The notes under the pieces were generated by a model. It saw nothing but the letters and a program-made list of their open reading frames with translations. It made no database searches and was not told the DNA's origin. DNA of 64,000 bases from Marinobacterium iners DSM 11526 (GTDB lineage Bacteria; Pseudomonadota; Gammaproteobacteria; Pseudomonadales; Balneatricaceae): positions 8,453 through 72,452 of the forward strand of contig NZ_FNRJ01000002.1 in NCBI RefSeq assembly GCF_900107855.1, given 5' to 3'. This document shows, one piece after another, positions 18,601 through 26,993 of this stretch (positions are counted from its first letter, which is position 1; each line of letters starts with the position of its first letter). The position numbers were made by a program, and so were the translations under genes.

Positions 18601-18912
18601 TTCCAGCTGGTGCTTATAGGGCCTAATATCGGCGTCAAAACCGTAGTTATCAGCGGTAGTGAGTGCGTTGACGACGGATTCCGACAGCAGATTGCCCTTC
18701 AAGTCCGCAAAGGTCGGTTCACCTGACTGCCAACCAAAGGTATGTTCAAAAACAGGCGGCGCCAAAAAGCAGCCTTCTTCCCCCATGCGGTCGTGCATCT
18801 GCTCGGCAAGATGTGCTCTAAGCCCGGCATCGTTGATGCCCAGGATGGACAGCGTCGCTTCACGCGTACGACTCAGTGACTGATTGATCAAATCCTTAAA
18901 ATAACCGCTCAT
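12670..18912 (-). CDS. druE: DruE, giant DEAH helicase with DUF1998, Druantia type III
   Basis: This 2080-residue SF2 helicase has Walker A GTGSGKT (122-128), a DEAH box (RWIVLDEAHTYVGSQAAE), SAT motif III (FVATSATIAGE), motif VI QRAGRAGRR in the C-terminal RecA lobe, several Cys clusters that look like zinc fingers (CVSCG...CPQCD), and a DUF1998/MZB region with CETACSSCL. About 380 further C-terminal residues have no motif I recognise. DruE is the hallmark of Druantia anti-phage systems and is normally about this size. Its start overlaps the stop of the previous gene (ATGA), and that gene looks like DruH, so this is the two-gene type III form. A DISARM DrmA or Dpd helicase is less likely because those are shorter and keep DUF1998 as a separate gene. 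Confidence 0.85.
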   Translation of the reverse strand: MSGYFKDLINQSLSRTREATLSILGINDAGLRAHLAEQMHDRMGEEGCFLAPPVFEHTFGWQSGEPTFADLKGNLLSESVVNALTTADNYGFDADIRPYKHQLESWNTLLAGKPKSAVITTGTGSGKTECFMIPILQDLVNEHEQSKSALVGVRALFLYPLNALINSQRERLDAWTSPFNDNIRFCLYNGNTEENESTVRKTQRERPNEILSRERLRKEPAPILMTNATMLEYMLVRQVDDPILRISREQQSLRWIVLDEAHTYVGSQAAELSLLLRRVVEAFGKQAHEIRFVATSATIAGEGATQKLQSYLASLAGVPDDQVVVISGSRQVPSVEHDPDPMRTLDELRAIDPGNTVSIDRYTALCNHSLAYRVRQTLVGSEKPLDLNELIDAVAPMLVSTQKEAQQQELLQWIDLMSDTQPSKDEPPFLKLRGHLHQRMLHGLWSCVDPDCSAKSAHLKKWPFGNVYVTQRARCECRAPVYELAFCGDCKTPHLVAEDANGKLLQASPYSGDEFSLLDDVNDESVPEAEDSQYSGKQSVVLASTEGESYQDVPFNKETAELGALTSPSVINVHLATDKGSECAQCGESGRAPAGFLRKCYLGAPFYVSNAVPAVLEFCPDPEGKDINPESLPGRGRKLITFTDSRQGTARMAVRMQQEAERSRLRGLVFSILRNRQALENVDVGVLSAEDEKDLEFARKFELAGVHDEARKIRDEIQQKLDAAQPKQVRVSWQGLVSDLAAANDIKHSILDYNRYANPEFFGGHDNSMTLASLLLLREFARRPKNQNSSETLALVQVGYQGLENVQSVPRFWAETLVPKVGNDQEREALSLQDWKDFLKVALDFHVRENTFIVMNENERYWLGAKFAPKELVAPKPDYPETSRVKSWPLFKPNRPQQPRLVKLLIHGAGLDPASAADRDKINVWLKAAWDELTHSQRQILQSQSGGGYTLSRQAITFALPQKAWVCPISYRLLDTTFRGLTPYIPRKKAERAQLQCQQVDLPVFTALAPEGEEEGALLAIRGKVAQNDVVQQLRQVSLWSDISDRTVEGGFYYRTAEHSAQQSSKRLEGYEELFKKGKINVLNCSTTMEMGVDIGGISAVVMNNVPPHPANYLQRAGRAGRRSEARAVAYTLCKSDPHNTRVFNNPKWAFSTAIPAPVITLNAEPLVQRHVNSYLLSQFLKAQTSSEGDRTRLTVQWFFHAHEGVVERFIDWLGSEAKAFEQGAKRIVKRTALELAGTDTLATNCAEAIGKLAQGWQEEYRQINLRLNAATDPSYKKALELEKVRHEGEYLLKELAARAFLPGYGFPTNVVALNTYNIEDFKNKKSTADSQKSGREDNIFTYKEQPSRGLDIAVREYAPGAQIVIDGRVYRSAGIKMQSYQEGASGGSQKFDLSWQCVSCGTPGYQEYAYSHGDDLHCPQCDAKIPDFQVKKVLRPLGFVTDFYEPTTNDVSSQKFMPVERPLVHVKGATVALPDPACGFVRFGESGQIVVRSGGENGQGFAVCMSCGRADSMEANGDLPKGMRPSESHRPIGGATGSKSKPECSGERVMPNIHLGYQARTHVVEWTFRNPLTGAWIPENETGRVIATTLAVALRDAVSDQLGIASSEMGFGVRPDRDLETGEKRYIVQVYDNVAGGAGFVLTALQEMTGLLKAALKKLECSAHCETACSSCLASKDSRVEFEQLNRRQALKWLQESRFAEHLQLPEPFNTVSGATYWPYEPSRFVRYWINKSAKEIRVRLGGDSNLWDLGAPEFRKQLIAWKIIDGRDVSVVLETQNLPTDIKEELALLARFDIRIVQLTADQSISGVHAPVQIVDKEEGIVTLLSDSESSFIPGTDWLQAQDASIWVTSESLPAWEMDLINTDDWLGTYATATVIEVTKELNGPIVNLHDRFKALLTDKAAGFMAKLQGEKVVAIRYEDRYLRSPWTVMLLAGFMRAIPSDGVNSVIIETVSAQTGHAGDTLWNNWNNYQDMEEVLEEWVSALMGTRPVINTRDSLAEVSHRRVLTLELESGTQLKLAFDQGMGYWKCTADAYGLKHFDFSQPIMGQVKQMLNSWNGVRLSNGGEWPTDIALYEVKS

Positions 18913-21900
18913 GAGTGACTCCCTTTAGCGTGAAGCAAACCGGACAAAGTGGCTGAGTAAACCGGCTCATACCAGCCATCCCGGTCAAAATCAGACAAAA
19001 CACGAAAACCAAAGCGCAAAGCAGCATCTTCTGCTTCCAGCCCAGACAAGCTCGCTACACCCGCCGTCAGGCAGGCTGCAAACACAGGCATATAAACAAC
19101 TGATCTCATGTAACCAGGCATTTCGAGCCCCTGCATCCAGGCATAATCCTCATGCTGACGAACCCAGTTGCTCAAGGCTTCATTAAGGATCACAGGCCAT
19201 TGCGCATCCTCCTGACGGACGCGCAGCTCACCCAACCAAATCGGCAGCACCAATTGAAGAGGCACGCCATTGGAGACCTCTATGTCTCCCTCACACAGTT
19301 CATCAGACAGGTCTTTAAACAACGGCACCTGAACAGACAGCAACCCCATGCGCGTCTTCGCGCTGCTCTTGACCATCTCCTCGGGAATACCAAACTGCTG
19401 CGACACGCCCTGAACATATACCCGAAGCGCTGATTTCCATTGCTCAACCGTTATCGCTTCCCAGATGACCGCCAGTTCCTGCTGCAGTCGCTCAGCAAAA
19501 CGTGCGTCCATTTCGAGTCTGAATACTGCCAGGGCCAATGCCTGTGGGTGACGACTCAGATGCTTCCAGCTTTCAAAGGCCGAGAGAGGAACATGCTTAT
19601 AGCGCTGCTTCAACTCAGCCAGGTAGAGCCAGCTGCTGTGCAGGAAATGCACCGCCATGTCATCCAGTACATCATTGAATACTTCCGGGCGAAGCCTGGG
19701 GTGGTAGTAACGCGCGGCAGAGTTAAGCGTTTTAATAACCTGCCCCTCATCCGGAGTGCAAACAACGGCATCTGGCACATGAATGGCCGGACGGAAGAAA
19801 GTTGCCGAACCTTCGGCAGGATACAGCAGCCAAGGGCCATCCTTTAGCAGTCGTGTCGGCAACTCGAAGACGCCTGAAGTCAGCTCTTGTACTGACCGCG
19901 GATGCAGCTCAGCAGGCGCCGCTTCCGGCATCTGAACTTGCATGGCCATGACTGATGTCCCTTCCGCCCGGTGCGTCAACGGCTGCAGGTTATGATCAAT
20001 CAGTTCAAAAAAATGGCCAAGTTCATCGGTAAACTTTATAGCCGCACCATAGCGGCAAATATCAAACTGCTTGAGCGGGCGCGAGGTTTCTATCCTGCAA
20101 CGAACAATCGCATCCTGCTCAGCACTACAGCTGAACAGGGACAATATGTCGTCATACAGCGAGAACAGACTCACCTGTGTCGAGGTGTTCTTGACGTCAT
20201 AGGCATAACGCCTTTCCAAACCCGCCGTTCGCCCCATAAGCTCAAGCGAGAGGTGAAAAGTTTGTGTTTTACCTGGCGGAGGCGTCATGACCAGCGACAT
20301 GCCCAAAATGCGGTCTACGGTGAGGTCACGTCCACGGAACAGGCTACCGTCATCTTCAACCAGCTGAACACCCTCTTCGGGGTAAGGCAACCGAATTACA
20401 ATACCATCACTGTGGCTGCGTTGATCTGAGATCTCCAGCAACACCCGGTCGGGTTGCTGATCAACGGGTGTCAGCTCAACGGTAGTAGTGCTCCCTTCCC
20501 TGCGAACTTCAGTGTGCAGGCTATCGTTCAGCACACGAACCTTTAGCCTCTGCACCGTCCTGATTGAAATACGCGCCGGCACCTGCGAAGAAGCCGGCAG
20601 CGACGCAATCGAAAAATCACGGGGCAATACACCCAGCTTTCGACGCGCCAACACCTGTTGATCCGGGCCAAGCACCTCAACCTTGAAGCTTCCAACCAGA
20701 GGCAGTGAATCGATGCTCTGGAACACCTGATCATTCACTCGGTACGATTCAGGTCTTCGCCCCTCTGCTGATGCGCTGGCGAGCATACAGCGAGGCCACC
20801 CCAGCCAGGTCGCAATTGGAAGTGTTTCGTAGGGTGATAGCGCCCCTTGGAATTCAACACGCTCAGCAGCAGACGAACTTCCGGGCTCAATCAGATAACG
20901 GGCGCCTGCATCCGATATGATTGTGGCCTGGCTAACGCGGTACCAGAAACCCACCTCGGCATCAGCAGCAACAGGCTTCATGCCCTCAATTTTCATGCTG
21001 ACAGGTACGCGCAACAGAACTTCAGGTGCTTTCGCTTTCACCGATGCAATGCCGACCAGATGAACCTCGTCACCCTCCTCGACAAAGACAGCCGGCAACT
21101 GATTCCAATCCACCTCACTGGACTGAATGGTATGTGTGTCCAGCCGCTCACCGGCACAGGAACACACTAGAAACAAAGGTTTGTCCGGTGACTTGCGGCT
21201 GCATTTAACAACCTCGGCAGGCAATTTGACCGCCAGCACATCACCCTCAAGCCGCCCATAGGCCGCCCCCAGCTTCAGTACCATTTGGTCGCCTTCGTAC
21301 AGCGCCAGCTCAACGCGAGTCGTGCTGAGCTTGCGTCCATCCAGTTTCACCTGCAGCGACGGTGCCAGCCTGATTTCCGCCAACAGACGCGCCAGCTCAA
21401 TGGGACCATCAAGTCGATGCTCGCAGGTGAAGTAACGTGCCATCTCTTCGGCACGCTTGCGCTCTTCTAGACGTACACCTGCATCCCTCAACCATTCGTT
21501 AACCAGGCTGTGGCCATTTTCTTCTTCCAGCGGCAGCGGAAATTCATCACGCCACTGGGGATAATGGCTATTCAGATAAGCAGCGGGGTCATCCTGTTCA
21601 TCAAGCGCGTGTTGCTCTGCCAGCAGCATGAGTGTCTCGACCACACGGGCCAACAACTGGTACTTCTCTTCATTCTGAAAAGACTGAGGGAAATACTGTC
21701 CGTATTCGCAAATAACCTGGGCAATATCTCGCCCATCGCGCTTGCACGCATGGTAATGCTTGAGCCCTGACTTGATTGCCTTCCCGAATCCATGCCCTTC
21801 ACTCTGCAGCAGCTTCCAGGGCAGTCCGCCTTCAGCAAAAAGGGAGCCCAGATAGTCAGCACCATGGGCACGATACCGAATGGGGCGGCCCCAAAAATCC

Positions 21901-22232
21901 AATCCTCGCTTGACCAGATCCTTGTGCTCAATCGGCTGCAAGCTGAGCTCAAGTTCAGAATCAAACGCTTGCCACGACCAGTTGGCGTCATATTGGCGAC
22001 GATAGCGTTCTGCAACAAACAGACAGTACCCTGCAGCCCAGTAAGTGCCGGATATGATGCTTTCTCGCTCCTCCGGGCACACTGACAACAAGGCGCTGAG
22101 CATTTGGAGCTCATTGTCAGTCGTAGCGTAGCTGTAAAGAGGTAAACCACTGGGCGCGGTGTGCCCTCTTTGTTTCAAGAAGGAGTCAACCCAGCCTCGT
22201 AACCGACTTTTCGCATACTGCATGTCATTCAT
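18909..22232 (-). CDS. druH: DruH, accessory protein of Druantia type III
   Basis: The 1107 residues contain no enzymatic motif that I recognise. The protein is rich in beta-strand-like segments in the middle and helical at both ends. It is assigned by length and by its tight coupling (4-base overlap) upstream of druE, the arrangement that defines Druantia type III. GGGAG lies 8 bases before the ATG. A sigma-54-like promoter lies 79-95 bases upstream, so druHE is its own operon and not simply the tail of the McrB operon. Confidence 0.75.
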   Translation of the reverse strand: MNDMQYAKSRLRGWVDSFLKQRGHTAPSGLPLYSYATTDNELQMLSALLSVCPEERESIISGTYWAAGYCLFVAERYRRQYDANWSWQAFDSELELSLQPIEHKDLVKRGLDFWGRPIRYRAHGADYLGSLFAEGGLPWKLLQSEGHGFGKAIKSGLKHYHACKRDGRDIAQVICEYGQYFPQSFQNEEKYQLLARVVETLMLLAEQHALDEQDDPAAYLNSHYPQWRDEFPLPLEEENGHSLVNEWLRDAGVRLEERKRAEEMARYFTCEHRLDGPIELARLLAEIRLAPSLQVKLDGRKLSTTRVELALYEGDQMVLKLGAAYGRLEGDVLAVKLPAEVVKCSRKSPDKPLFLVCSCAGERLDTHTIQSSEVDWNQLPAVFVEEGDEVHLVGIASVKAKAPEVLLRVPVSMKIEGMKPVAADAEVGFWYRVSQATIISDAGARYLIEPGSSSAAERVEFQGALSPYETLPIATWLGWPRCMLASASAEGRRPESYRVNDQVFQSIDSLPLVGSFKVEVLGPDQQVLARRKLGVLPRDFSIASLPASSQVPARISIRTVQRLKVRVLNDSLHTEVRREGSTTTVELTPVDQQPDRVLLEISDQRSHSDGIVIRLPYPEEGVQLVEDDGSLFRGRDLTVDRILGMSLVMTPPPGKTQTFHLSLELMGRTAGLERRYAYDVKNTSTQVSLFSLYDDILSLFSCSAEQDAIVRCRIETSRPLKQFDICRYGAAIKFTDELGHFFELIDHNLQPLTHRAEGTSVMAMQVQMPEAAPAELHPRSVQELTSGVFELPTRLLKDGPWLLYPAEGSATFFRPAIHVPDAVVCTPDEGQVIKTLNSAARYYHPRLRPEVFNDVLDDMAVHFLHSSWLYLAELKQRYKHVPLSAFESWKHLSRHPQALALAVFRLEMDARFAERLQQELAVIWEAITVEQWKSALRVYVQGVSQQFGIPEEMVKSSAKTRMGLLSVQVPLFKDLSDELCEGDIEVSNGVPLQLVLPIWLGELRVRQEDAQWPVILNEALSNWVRQHEDYAWMQGLEMPGYMRSVVYMPVFAACLTAGVASLSGLEAEDAALRFGFRVLSDFDRDGWYEPVYSATLSGLLHAKGSHS

Positions 22233-22310
22233 TGCTCAGACTCCCTTTTACCGAATCCAAAAATCTACAGACCGGTCTGATCATCCATACCGAAATGCTC
22301 AGGCTGTCTA

Positions 22311-22327
22311 AGCCATAAGCATGCCAA
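22311..22327 (-). promoter_or_regulatory. Sigma-54-like promoter of druHE
   Basis: Minus strand reads TTGGCATGCTTATGGCT. The -24 GG and -12 GC dinucleotides are 12 bases apart, as sigma-54 needs, and an AT-rich tract that could take IHF lies just upstream (22328-22350). The predicted start is about 70 bases before the druH ATG. It is one of four such elements in the island. Confidence 0.65.
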
Positions 22328-22460
22328 AACAAAAAATTAATTATTTTCAATTACTTAATGCGAATAGGTCTTAAAAATCAACCGATGGTATGTAAGATTT
22401 CTTACCCAAAAGAAACCATCCTTACGGCTTAGCTATTGCCTAAAGCCCAACAAATAACGA

Positions 22461-22919
22461 CTACCCAGCAATACCCCAAAGCTCTTTCAGCCGCGTAACC
22501 GTATGCTCCCATTTCGGTGTGCGGGGCCGGGCTACAGAGTTCTGATTCCCAAACAAACCAACTTCGTTAACGGCCTCATGCACCGAGACTTTGTGCAGCC
22601 AATGAACCGGAACGAAGTACTCGGCGTCATCTTCGCCGCACTGGGCAGCCATGAAATATTGCCCCTGGATACTTTTTCCATCCGTGAGGAACTCATCAGC
22701 CACCACCGGATGATCCGTGACTTTCGCCACACCAACATATCCCGTACCGGGGATATTGACCCAGACGCGATCTCCGGGTTTAAGCATGAACAGGGTTTTA
22801 CTGTACCAACGGCCACCCCCTGCCGATATGAACCCATAATCAGAAGAAGCGTGCCAGCTACAGCATCTGACCGACCTCCAACTGTATGACTTGGCGCCAT
22901 CGCCCGGCTTTTTTGTCAT
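22461..22919 (-). CDS. Small PUA-like (EVE/YTH superfamily) domain protein
   Basis: From the ATG at 22919 this encodes 152 residues. The core pattern YGFISAGGGRWYSKTL..LKPGDRVWVNIPGTGYVGVAKVT is the one I know from PUA-like domains found alone or fused to nucleases, which bind modified nucleotides. The N-terminus overlaps the end of the DUF2357 gene by 62 bases in another frame, and no ribosome-binding site is clear, so the exact start is uncertain and could be coupled. It is the last gene of the TerY-P/McrB operon. In CoCoNuT systems, YTH-like readers of modified RNA are expected; DNA modification is the alternative ligand. Confidence 0.65.
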   Translation of the reverse strand: MTKKPGDGAKSYSWRSVRCCSWHASSDYGFISAGGGRWYSKTLFMLKPGDRVWVNIPGTGYVGVAKVTDHPVVADEFLTDGKSIQGQYFMAAQCGEDDAEYFVPVHWLHKVSVHEAVNEVGLFGNQNSVARPRTPKWEHTVTRLKELWGIAG

Positions 22920-24669
22920 CAGCAGAGTCAAAACCGATTTCATATATCCAGCTGTTACCTGTTGATCGTATCTGCCAGTCAGAAGCACAACGGTCACATA
23001 AAGACTTAAACCCTCGCTCTTCACGTAAATAAAATTTAGATTCCTCAGCCTGTCTACCGCAGCATGGGCAATAAGTAACGAATCTGGCTGCCATGTAACT
23101 TCTTTCTATAGAAGCCTTAACGCTTGGCGATAAATGGAAGCCCTCAAGCCATAGCTTAAAATCGCCATCATTCGGGGAGCCCATAGCTTTAAATTTCCCA
23201 GGCGGTTGAGATTCAGGCCATTTTTCTTTGACCACTGAGGGTAGCTGAGATATATCCATCCCATAATCAGTCACGATTAATCTTATCCACCACCGTTGAA
23301 CAGTCTTGATTACAGATTCTTCAGTAAATAAGTTATCAGGAGAGCAAATGAGTACTGTTTCTGACTCTGTTTCACTATCAGGGCTACACAATATACGGTC
23401 AGGGATCGACTCCTCAAGGATAAAAGCTTGAGCCATTGGAACGAATTCAAGCTGTCCGATAAGATTAGTGTTATCGCATAATAGGTGCCAATGACCAGCT
23501 TTGTAGGCTAATCTTCCTCTGACTCCTGAGGGATGATCGAGCGACCAGACCGCCTCAGATAACGGCGTGATTCTCCAACCCATTTTTTGATGGGCACGAA
23601 GAGTTAACAGTCCAACGTAGTGCCGGTAACACTCCACCTGATTTTGCCTTTGTTTAAAAATCAGGACAGGATCTTTCGAACTCGATGCAACTTCCTTTAC
23701 CCACAACCCCCACAGTCTCCGCACCTTCATATAGCGCAGATCGTTCATCAGAATATTCGTGCCTTTCAAGGCCAATGGGACTTCTGCATCTCGCGGTACG
23801 GCGCGATAAACCGCGTTCTGTTTTAGTTGCTGAATTTTCCTAAGCTGCTCATCAAAATGTGCCAGCTTTGTCTCAGAAAGAGATTTCAGGCTTTCAGCTT
23901 CGCCTTGAGCAAAAGACTCTCCCCAAGTTTCGCACAATGCATAGCGTAAGCTTCGGTGAAGGGAGTCACTTCCCTCTAATTCCAGCCCTCTTTGGAGAGC
24001 ATCATTAAGCACTCTCAGCCTCGCCAAAGTGCCTATGATATACCGCTCGAGATGATCTAGAAGTCGCGCAAATACACGGTTCTCATATATATGAACCTCG
24101 TCCTCGCTGATTTTAGCCTGCAGCTTCTTGGGCACGATGCCCGTGAATGTTCTCTGCTGCCAGCATTCCGAATGCGCCGCTAAATGACGCTGGTAATTGT
24201 TTGCCGTACGCTTAACCCTAGAGACAGGTAAAAGCTCCTCGTCATATCTCATCGATATGCGAGGTGACTTCGCGATTCTATGAAGATGACCTAACTGAAG
24301 TGCCTCCATAAGCTCGACCTCTAGCTGCGAATGATCGAACCTGTGGGCGATTTCCGGCGGAATCACAGGAGAGGGTAAGCTATCGGTATCTGACAATTCA
24401 GCAAGTGCTTTGATCTCTTCAAGTGCCTGGAAGGCAATCTCTCTTTGCGCCAATTCCTTTGTGTCGAGCTTACTTGCTTCGAGCTCGAAGGAAACACCGT
24501 CAATATCTATACATCCACGGCCATCATCTACCAATACGGTGCCGGCAGGCCAGCTACCATGAATGCCCAGGGAACATTCTTTAAGTAGAGAGTACCGACC
24601 TGAAGGAATTGGCTGTGAAGGCGTGATCAGTACCATATCTCCTGTGGCCACATCCCTAACTTTGAGCAT
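22858..24669 (-). CDS. DUF2357/McrC-like protein with zinc ribbon
   Basis: 603 residues, starting at the ATG that overlaps the mcrB-like stop (TGATG); AGGAG lies 9 bases upstream. The centre (RVKRTANNYQRHLAAHSECW...EDEVHIYENRVFARLLDHLERY) is the DUF2357 pattern seen in McrC-type partners of McrB ATPases. I cannot find the D-ExK nuclease motif of McrC in the C-terminal half. Instead there is a four-Cys ribbon (CPCC...CDRC) near residue 545. It may be a non-catalytic adaptor that links the McrB ring to nucleic acid, or its nuclease may be too diverged to see. Confidence 0.7.
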   Translation of the reverse strand: MLKVRDVATGDMVLITPSQPIPSGRYSLLKECSLGIHGSWPAGTVLVDDGRGCIDIDGVSFELEASKLDTKELAQREIAFQALEEIKALAELSDTDSLPSPVIPPEIAHRFDHSQLEVELMEALQLGHLHRIAKSPRISMRYDEELLPVSRVKRTANNYQRHLAAHSECWQQRTFTGIVPKKLQAKISEDEVHIYENRVFARLLDHLERYIIGTLARLRVLNDALQRGLELEGSDSLHRSLRYALCETWGESFAQGEAESLKSLSETKLAHFDEQLRKIQQLKQNAVYRAVPRDAEVPLALKGTNILMNDLRYMKVRRLWGLWVKEVASSSKDPVLIFKQRQNQVECYRHYVGLLTLRAHQKMGWRITPLSEAVWSLDHPSGVRGRLAYKAGHWHLLCDNTNLIGQLEFVPMAQAFILEESIPDRILCSPDSETESETVLICSPDNLFTEESVIKTVQRWWIRLIVTDYGMDISQLPSVVKEKWPESQPPGKFKAMGSPNDGDFKLWLEGFHLSPSVKASIERSYMAARFVTYCPCCGRQAEESKFYLREERGFKSLCDRCASDWQIRSTGNSWIYEIGFDSADDKKAGRWRQVIQLEVGQML

Positions 24670-26993
24670 CACGCCATCTCCTTGCGCTCAATCTCTTGCT
24701 CAAGCTTTTCTTCGCAAAGGAAAGCAAAGCCTTCTTTAGAAACACTCTCCCAAACACTTTGAAGGCAGCCTTGTAGTTTGGTTAAATGCTCCGCCTTCGT
24801 ATCGTAACGACCAGTTACCTTGCCATCCCTGAACAGACGAACTGACAGTAAGTGATCCAACGCCTGACTTGATGTGCCACCAGCTGCCATTACAACTGGT
24901 ATGAATTGCCTAGCCTGTCGCTCGAGCCGGTTCCCCCAGCCGATGCCAAAACGCTTTTCGAGTACGCTAGTTATTTCATGCTCTTGCAGCGTTTTAAAAA
25001 TCCGATCCACTTCGGGCCGATATCGCTTCATGGCCTCTTGGATCGTTGCACGCATCGATGAAACGCTATACATAACTGGGCATTTTAACGTGTTAGAAAT
25101 ATTTTCGTGATCATTACGGCCCAACTCGAGCACAAAGCTTCGGTCCTGCGTTTTATCGGCAAATTCAAACGTGGTCTCATCATGGTTTGCTGTGCCGATA
25201 AACCAAAGGTTGTCAGCAACAGGAACCTTTCGGCCATCCCTCAGGAATCGTGGATATTTGGCGGGCGCATCTTCCATTAGTACTACCTGCCGGTCTTCTC
25301 CAGTTAACTCGAGGGCGGAAAGGAACTCAGCAAAGTACTGCTCAGGGCGGGACAGGTTCATTTCGTCCAGAAGGACAACATTGAAGCGATCGCTATACGC
25401 TGGTGTTTGAGCACGATAAAGAGCCTGAAGACATTCTTTTTCATAAAAGCGCTTCTCGAAGGCATTGTAATGTCCTACTAGGTCATCTCGATCGCGCCAC
25501 CCTGCTTGCACGGGTACGACTGTACACTGCCCACCAACCGCTCGCGCGAAGGCCTTAGCCAAACTGGTTTTACCGGTTCCAGATATCCCCTGCAGGATAT
25601 GTAATTGACTCATTGCCAAGCCGCCAATGAAAAGGCGAAGAGTGTCTTTACCGAAATAGAGGGGGTTTTCTGAATCAACCTGAGAGATTCTCGTTTGAAG
25701 ATCTTCAACGAACTCTTCCAGAGAGGGAACAGGCTGGGTAACCGATTGTTCGCTCAACTCCCTATCCATGCGCGTTAGAGCGGGAAAAACAGCCTGGCCC
25801 TGCTGCAAGTCTTTAAGGTCATCGATTTCTCGTTTTAACTGTTCAGTAGCTAAGCGAATGGCGTCATTATGCTGCTCAAGCACTCTGTTTTTATTCACCA
25901 GTTGCTCTCGCTCCATAACCCCCATGGCTCTTTGATGACGCTCTATATTTGCCTCTTGTAGTTCCTGAGTTCTCTCTCGCAGTTGATCCTCCAGCACTCT
26001 GTTAAGGTCTTTTAAATAATCGACCTCATCTTCAAGCTCCTCAACAGGACGCCCTGCTAGTTTCTGTCTGTACTCTCGCACATCCGATTCGAGCTGCTCC
26101 ATGCTGATCAAAAGCTCTTCCGCAGAGTGCATTTCTTTTTGCTTGATAACGCGTTCCAACTCCGCGTAGCCGGACAAGCGCTGTTGTAATTGCATCAAAC
26201 GGTCTGCTTCTTTCTTCCGGTACGCATTGATTCGCTCAAGCTCAGACTCAAGCTCAGCAATCCGGATGCCAAACTCTTGTTCAAGCTGTTCTTTTTTGAC
26301 CGATTCCCAGGTTTCACGAGTCGACTCTTTTGCCTCTAATTGAGACTGCTGTTCCTTAAAGCCTACTAACTGACGCTCAAGCTCCAGTTTGGCCTGTTCG
26401 AGCTTTTTCCACTCGTCCTGGATCTCTTGAGCAAGCCTTTTCTTTTCCGTATCTAACGATCGCTGAGCTTGGAGATATTCGTTCTGACTTTGCTCTAAGG
26501 ACAGCGCATGCTCGGCCCGGATCTTGGTCAGCTCAGCGGTTAATTCCGCCAAAGATTCTCTATGCTGCTTTACAAAACCAGCTTGCGCCTCCGCTTCCCG
26601 GACAGAAAGCTCCTCTTCCTTTGTGAGTAGGGCCTTTTCCTTGGCTAGAAGCTCGGTGCGCGCTGTTTCAATGCCTCGAACTTCTTGCTCGCGCTCTGAC
26701 GCTTTTGTCTCTAGTTCTGATCGCTCATTCTCTAAAGAGCTTCTTAACTCATCGAGTTCAGCCCGGTCTGCTTCTAGGACCTGCACATCACCTTCATATT
26801 TTGCTTTGAGTGCAATCAACTCGTCGCACAAAGCCTCAAGTTTTCCGAATTCATCGGAAGATACTTCAGCCATCAGAGAGCTTTCTGGCTTTGTTCCAGT
26901 GATACTCTCAACCTTTTCAGCAATGGCATTTTTAGGCATCTTCGCTGGTTGCCGCTGTGGAGGAATGTTATTCCGACTTTTCTTTCTGGCCAT
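24669..26993 (-). CDS. Coiled-coil McrB-family AAA+ ATPase
   Basis: The 774 residues begin with a basic tail, continue with about 350 residues of heptad-rich, Glu/Gln/Leu-rich coiled coil (about 45-420), and end in an McrB-type AAA+ domain: Walker A QGISGTGKTSLAK, Walker B VVLLDEMNLSRPEQYF and sensor-1 WFIGTANHDETT. The NTxD element that gives McrB its GTP preference is replaced by ANHDET, so nucleotide choice is open. A long coiled coil joined to an McrB ATPase is the defining mark of CoCoNuT (coiled-coil nuclease tandem) type IV restriction systems. AAGGA lies 7 bases before the ATG, and the start overlaps the HEPN gene by 26 bases. Confidence 0.85.
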   Translation of the reverse strand: MARKKSRNNIPPQRQPAKMPKNAIAEKVESITGTKPESSLMAEVSSDEFGKLEALCDELIALKAKYEGDVQVLEADRAELDELRSSLENERSELETKASEREQEVRGIETARTELLAKEKALLTKEEELSVREAEAQAGFVKQHRESLAELTAELTKIRAEHALSLEQSQNEYLQAQRSLDTEKKRLAQEIQDEWKKLEQAKLELERQLVGFKEQQSQLEAKESTRETWESVKKEQLEQEFGIRIAELESELERINAYRKKEADRLMQLQQRLSGYAELERVIKQKEMHSAEELLISMEQLESDVREYRQKLAGRPVEELEDEVDYLKDLNRVLEDQLRERTQELQEANIERHQRAMGVMEREQLVNKNRVLEQHNDAIRLATEQLKREIDDLKDLQQGQAVFPALTRMDRELSEQSVTQPVPSLEEFVEDLQTRISQVDSENPLYFGKDTLRLFIGGLAMSQLHILQGISGTGKTSLAKAFARAVGGQCTVVPVQAGWRDRDDLVGHYNAFEKRFYEKECLQALYRAQTPAYSDRFNVVLLDEMNLSRPEQYFAEFLSALELTGEDRQVVLMEDAPAKYPRFLRDGRKVPVADNLWFIGTANHDETTFEFADKTQDRSFVLELGRNDHENISNTLKCPVMYSVSSMRATIQEAMKRYRPEVDRIFKTLQEHEITSVLEKRFGIGWGNRLERQARQFIPVVMAAGGTSSQALDHLLSVRLFRDGKVTGRYDTKAEHLTKLQGCLQSVWESVSKEGFAFLCEEKLEQEIERKEMA

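Noticed and set aside
12670-22232. DISARM or Dpd reading of the large helicase
   Set aside because: No SNF2 helicase, no phospholipase-D gene, no DNA-modification enzymes beside it, and DUF1998 is fused within a protein of about 2,080 residues, which fits DruE better.
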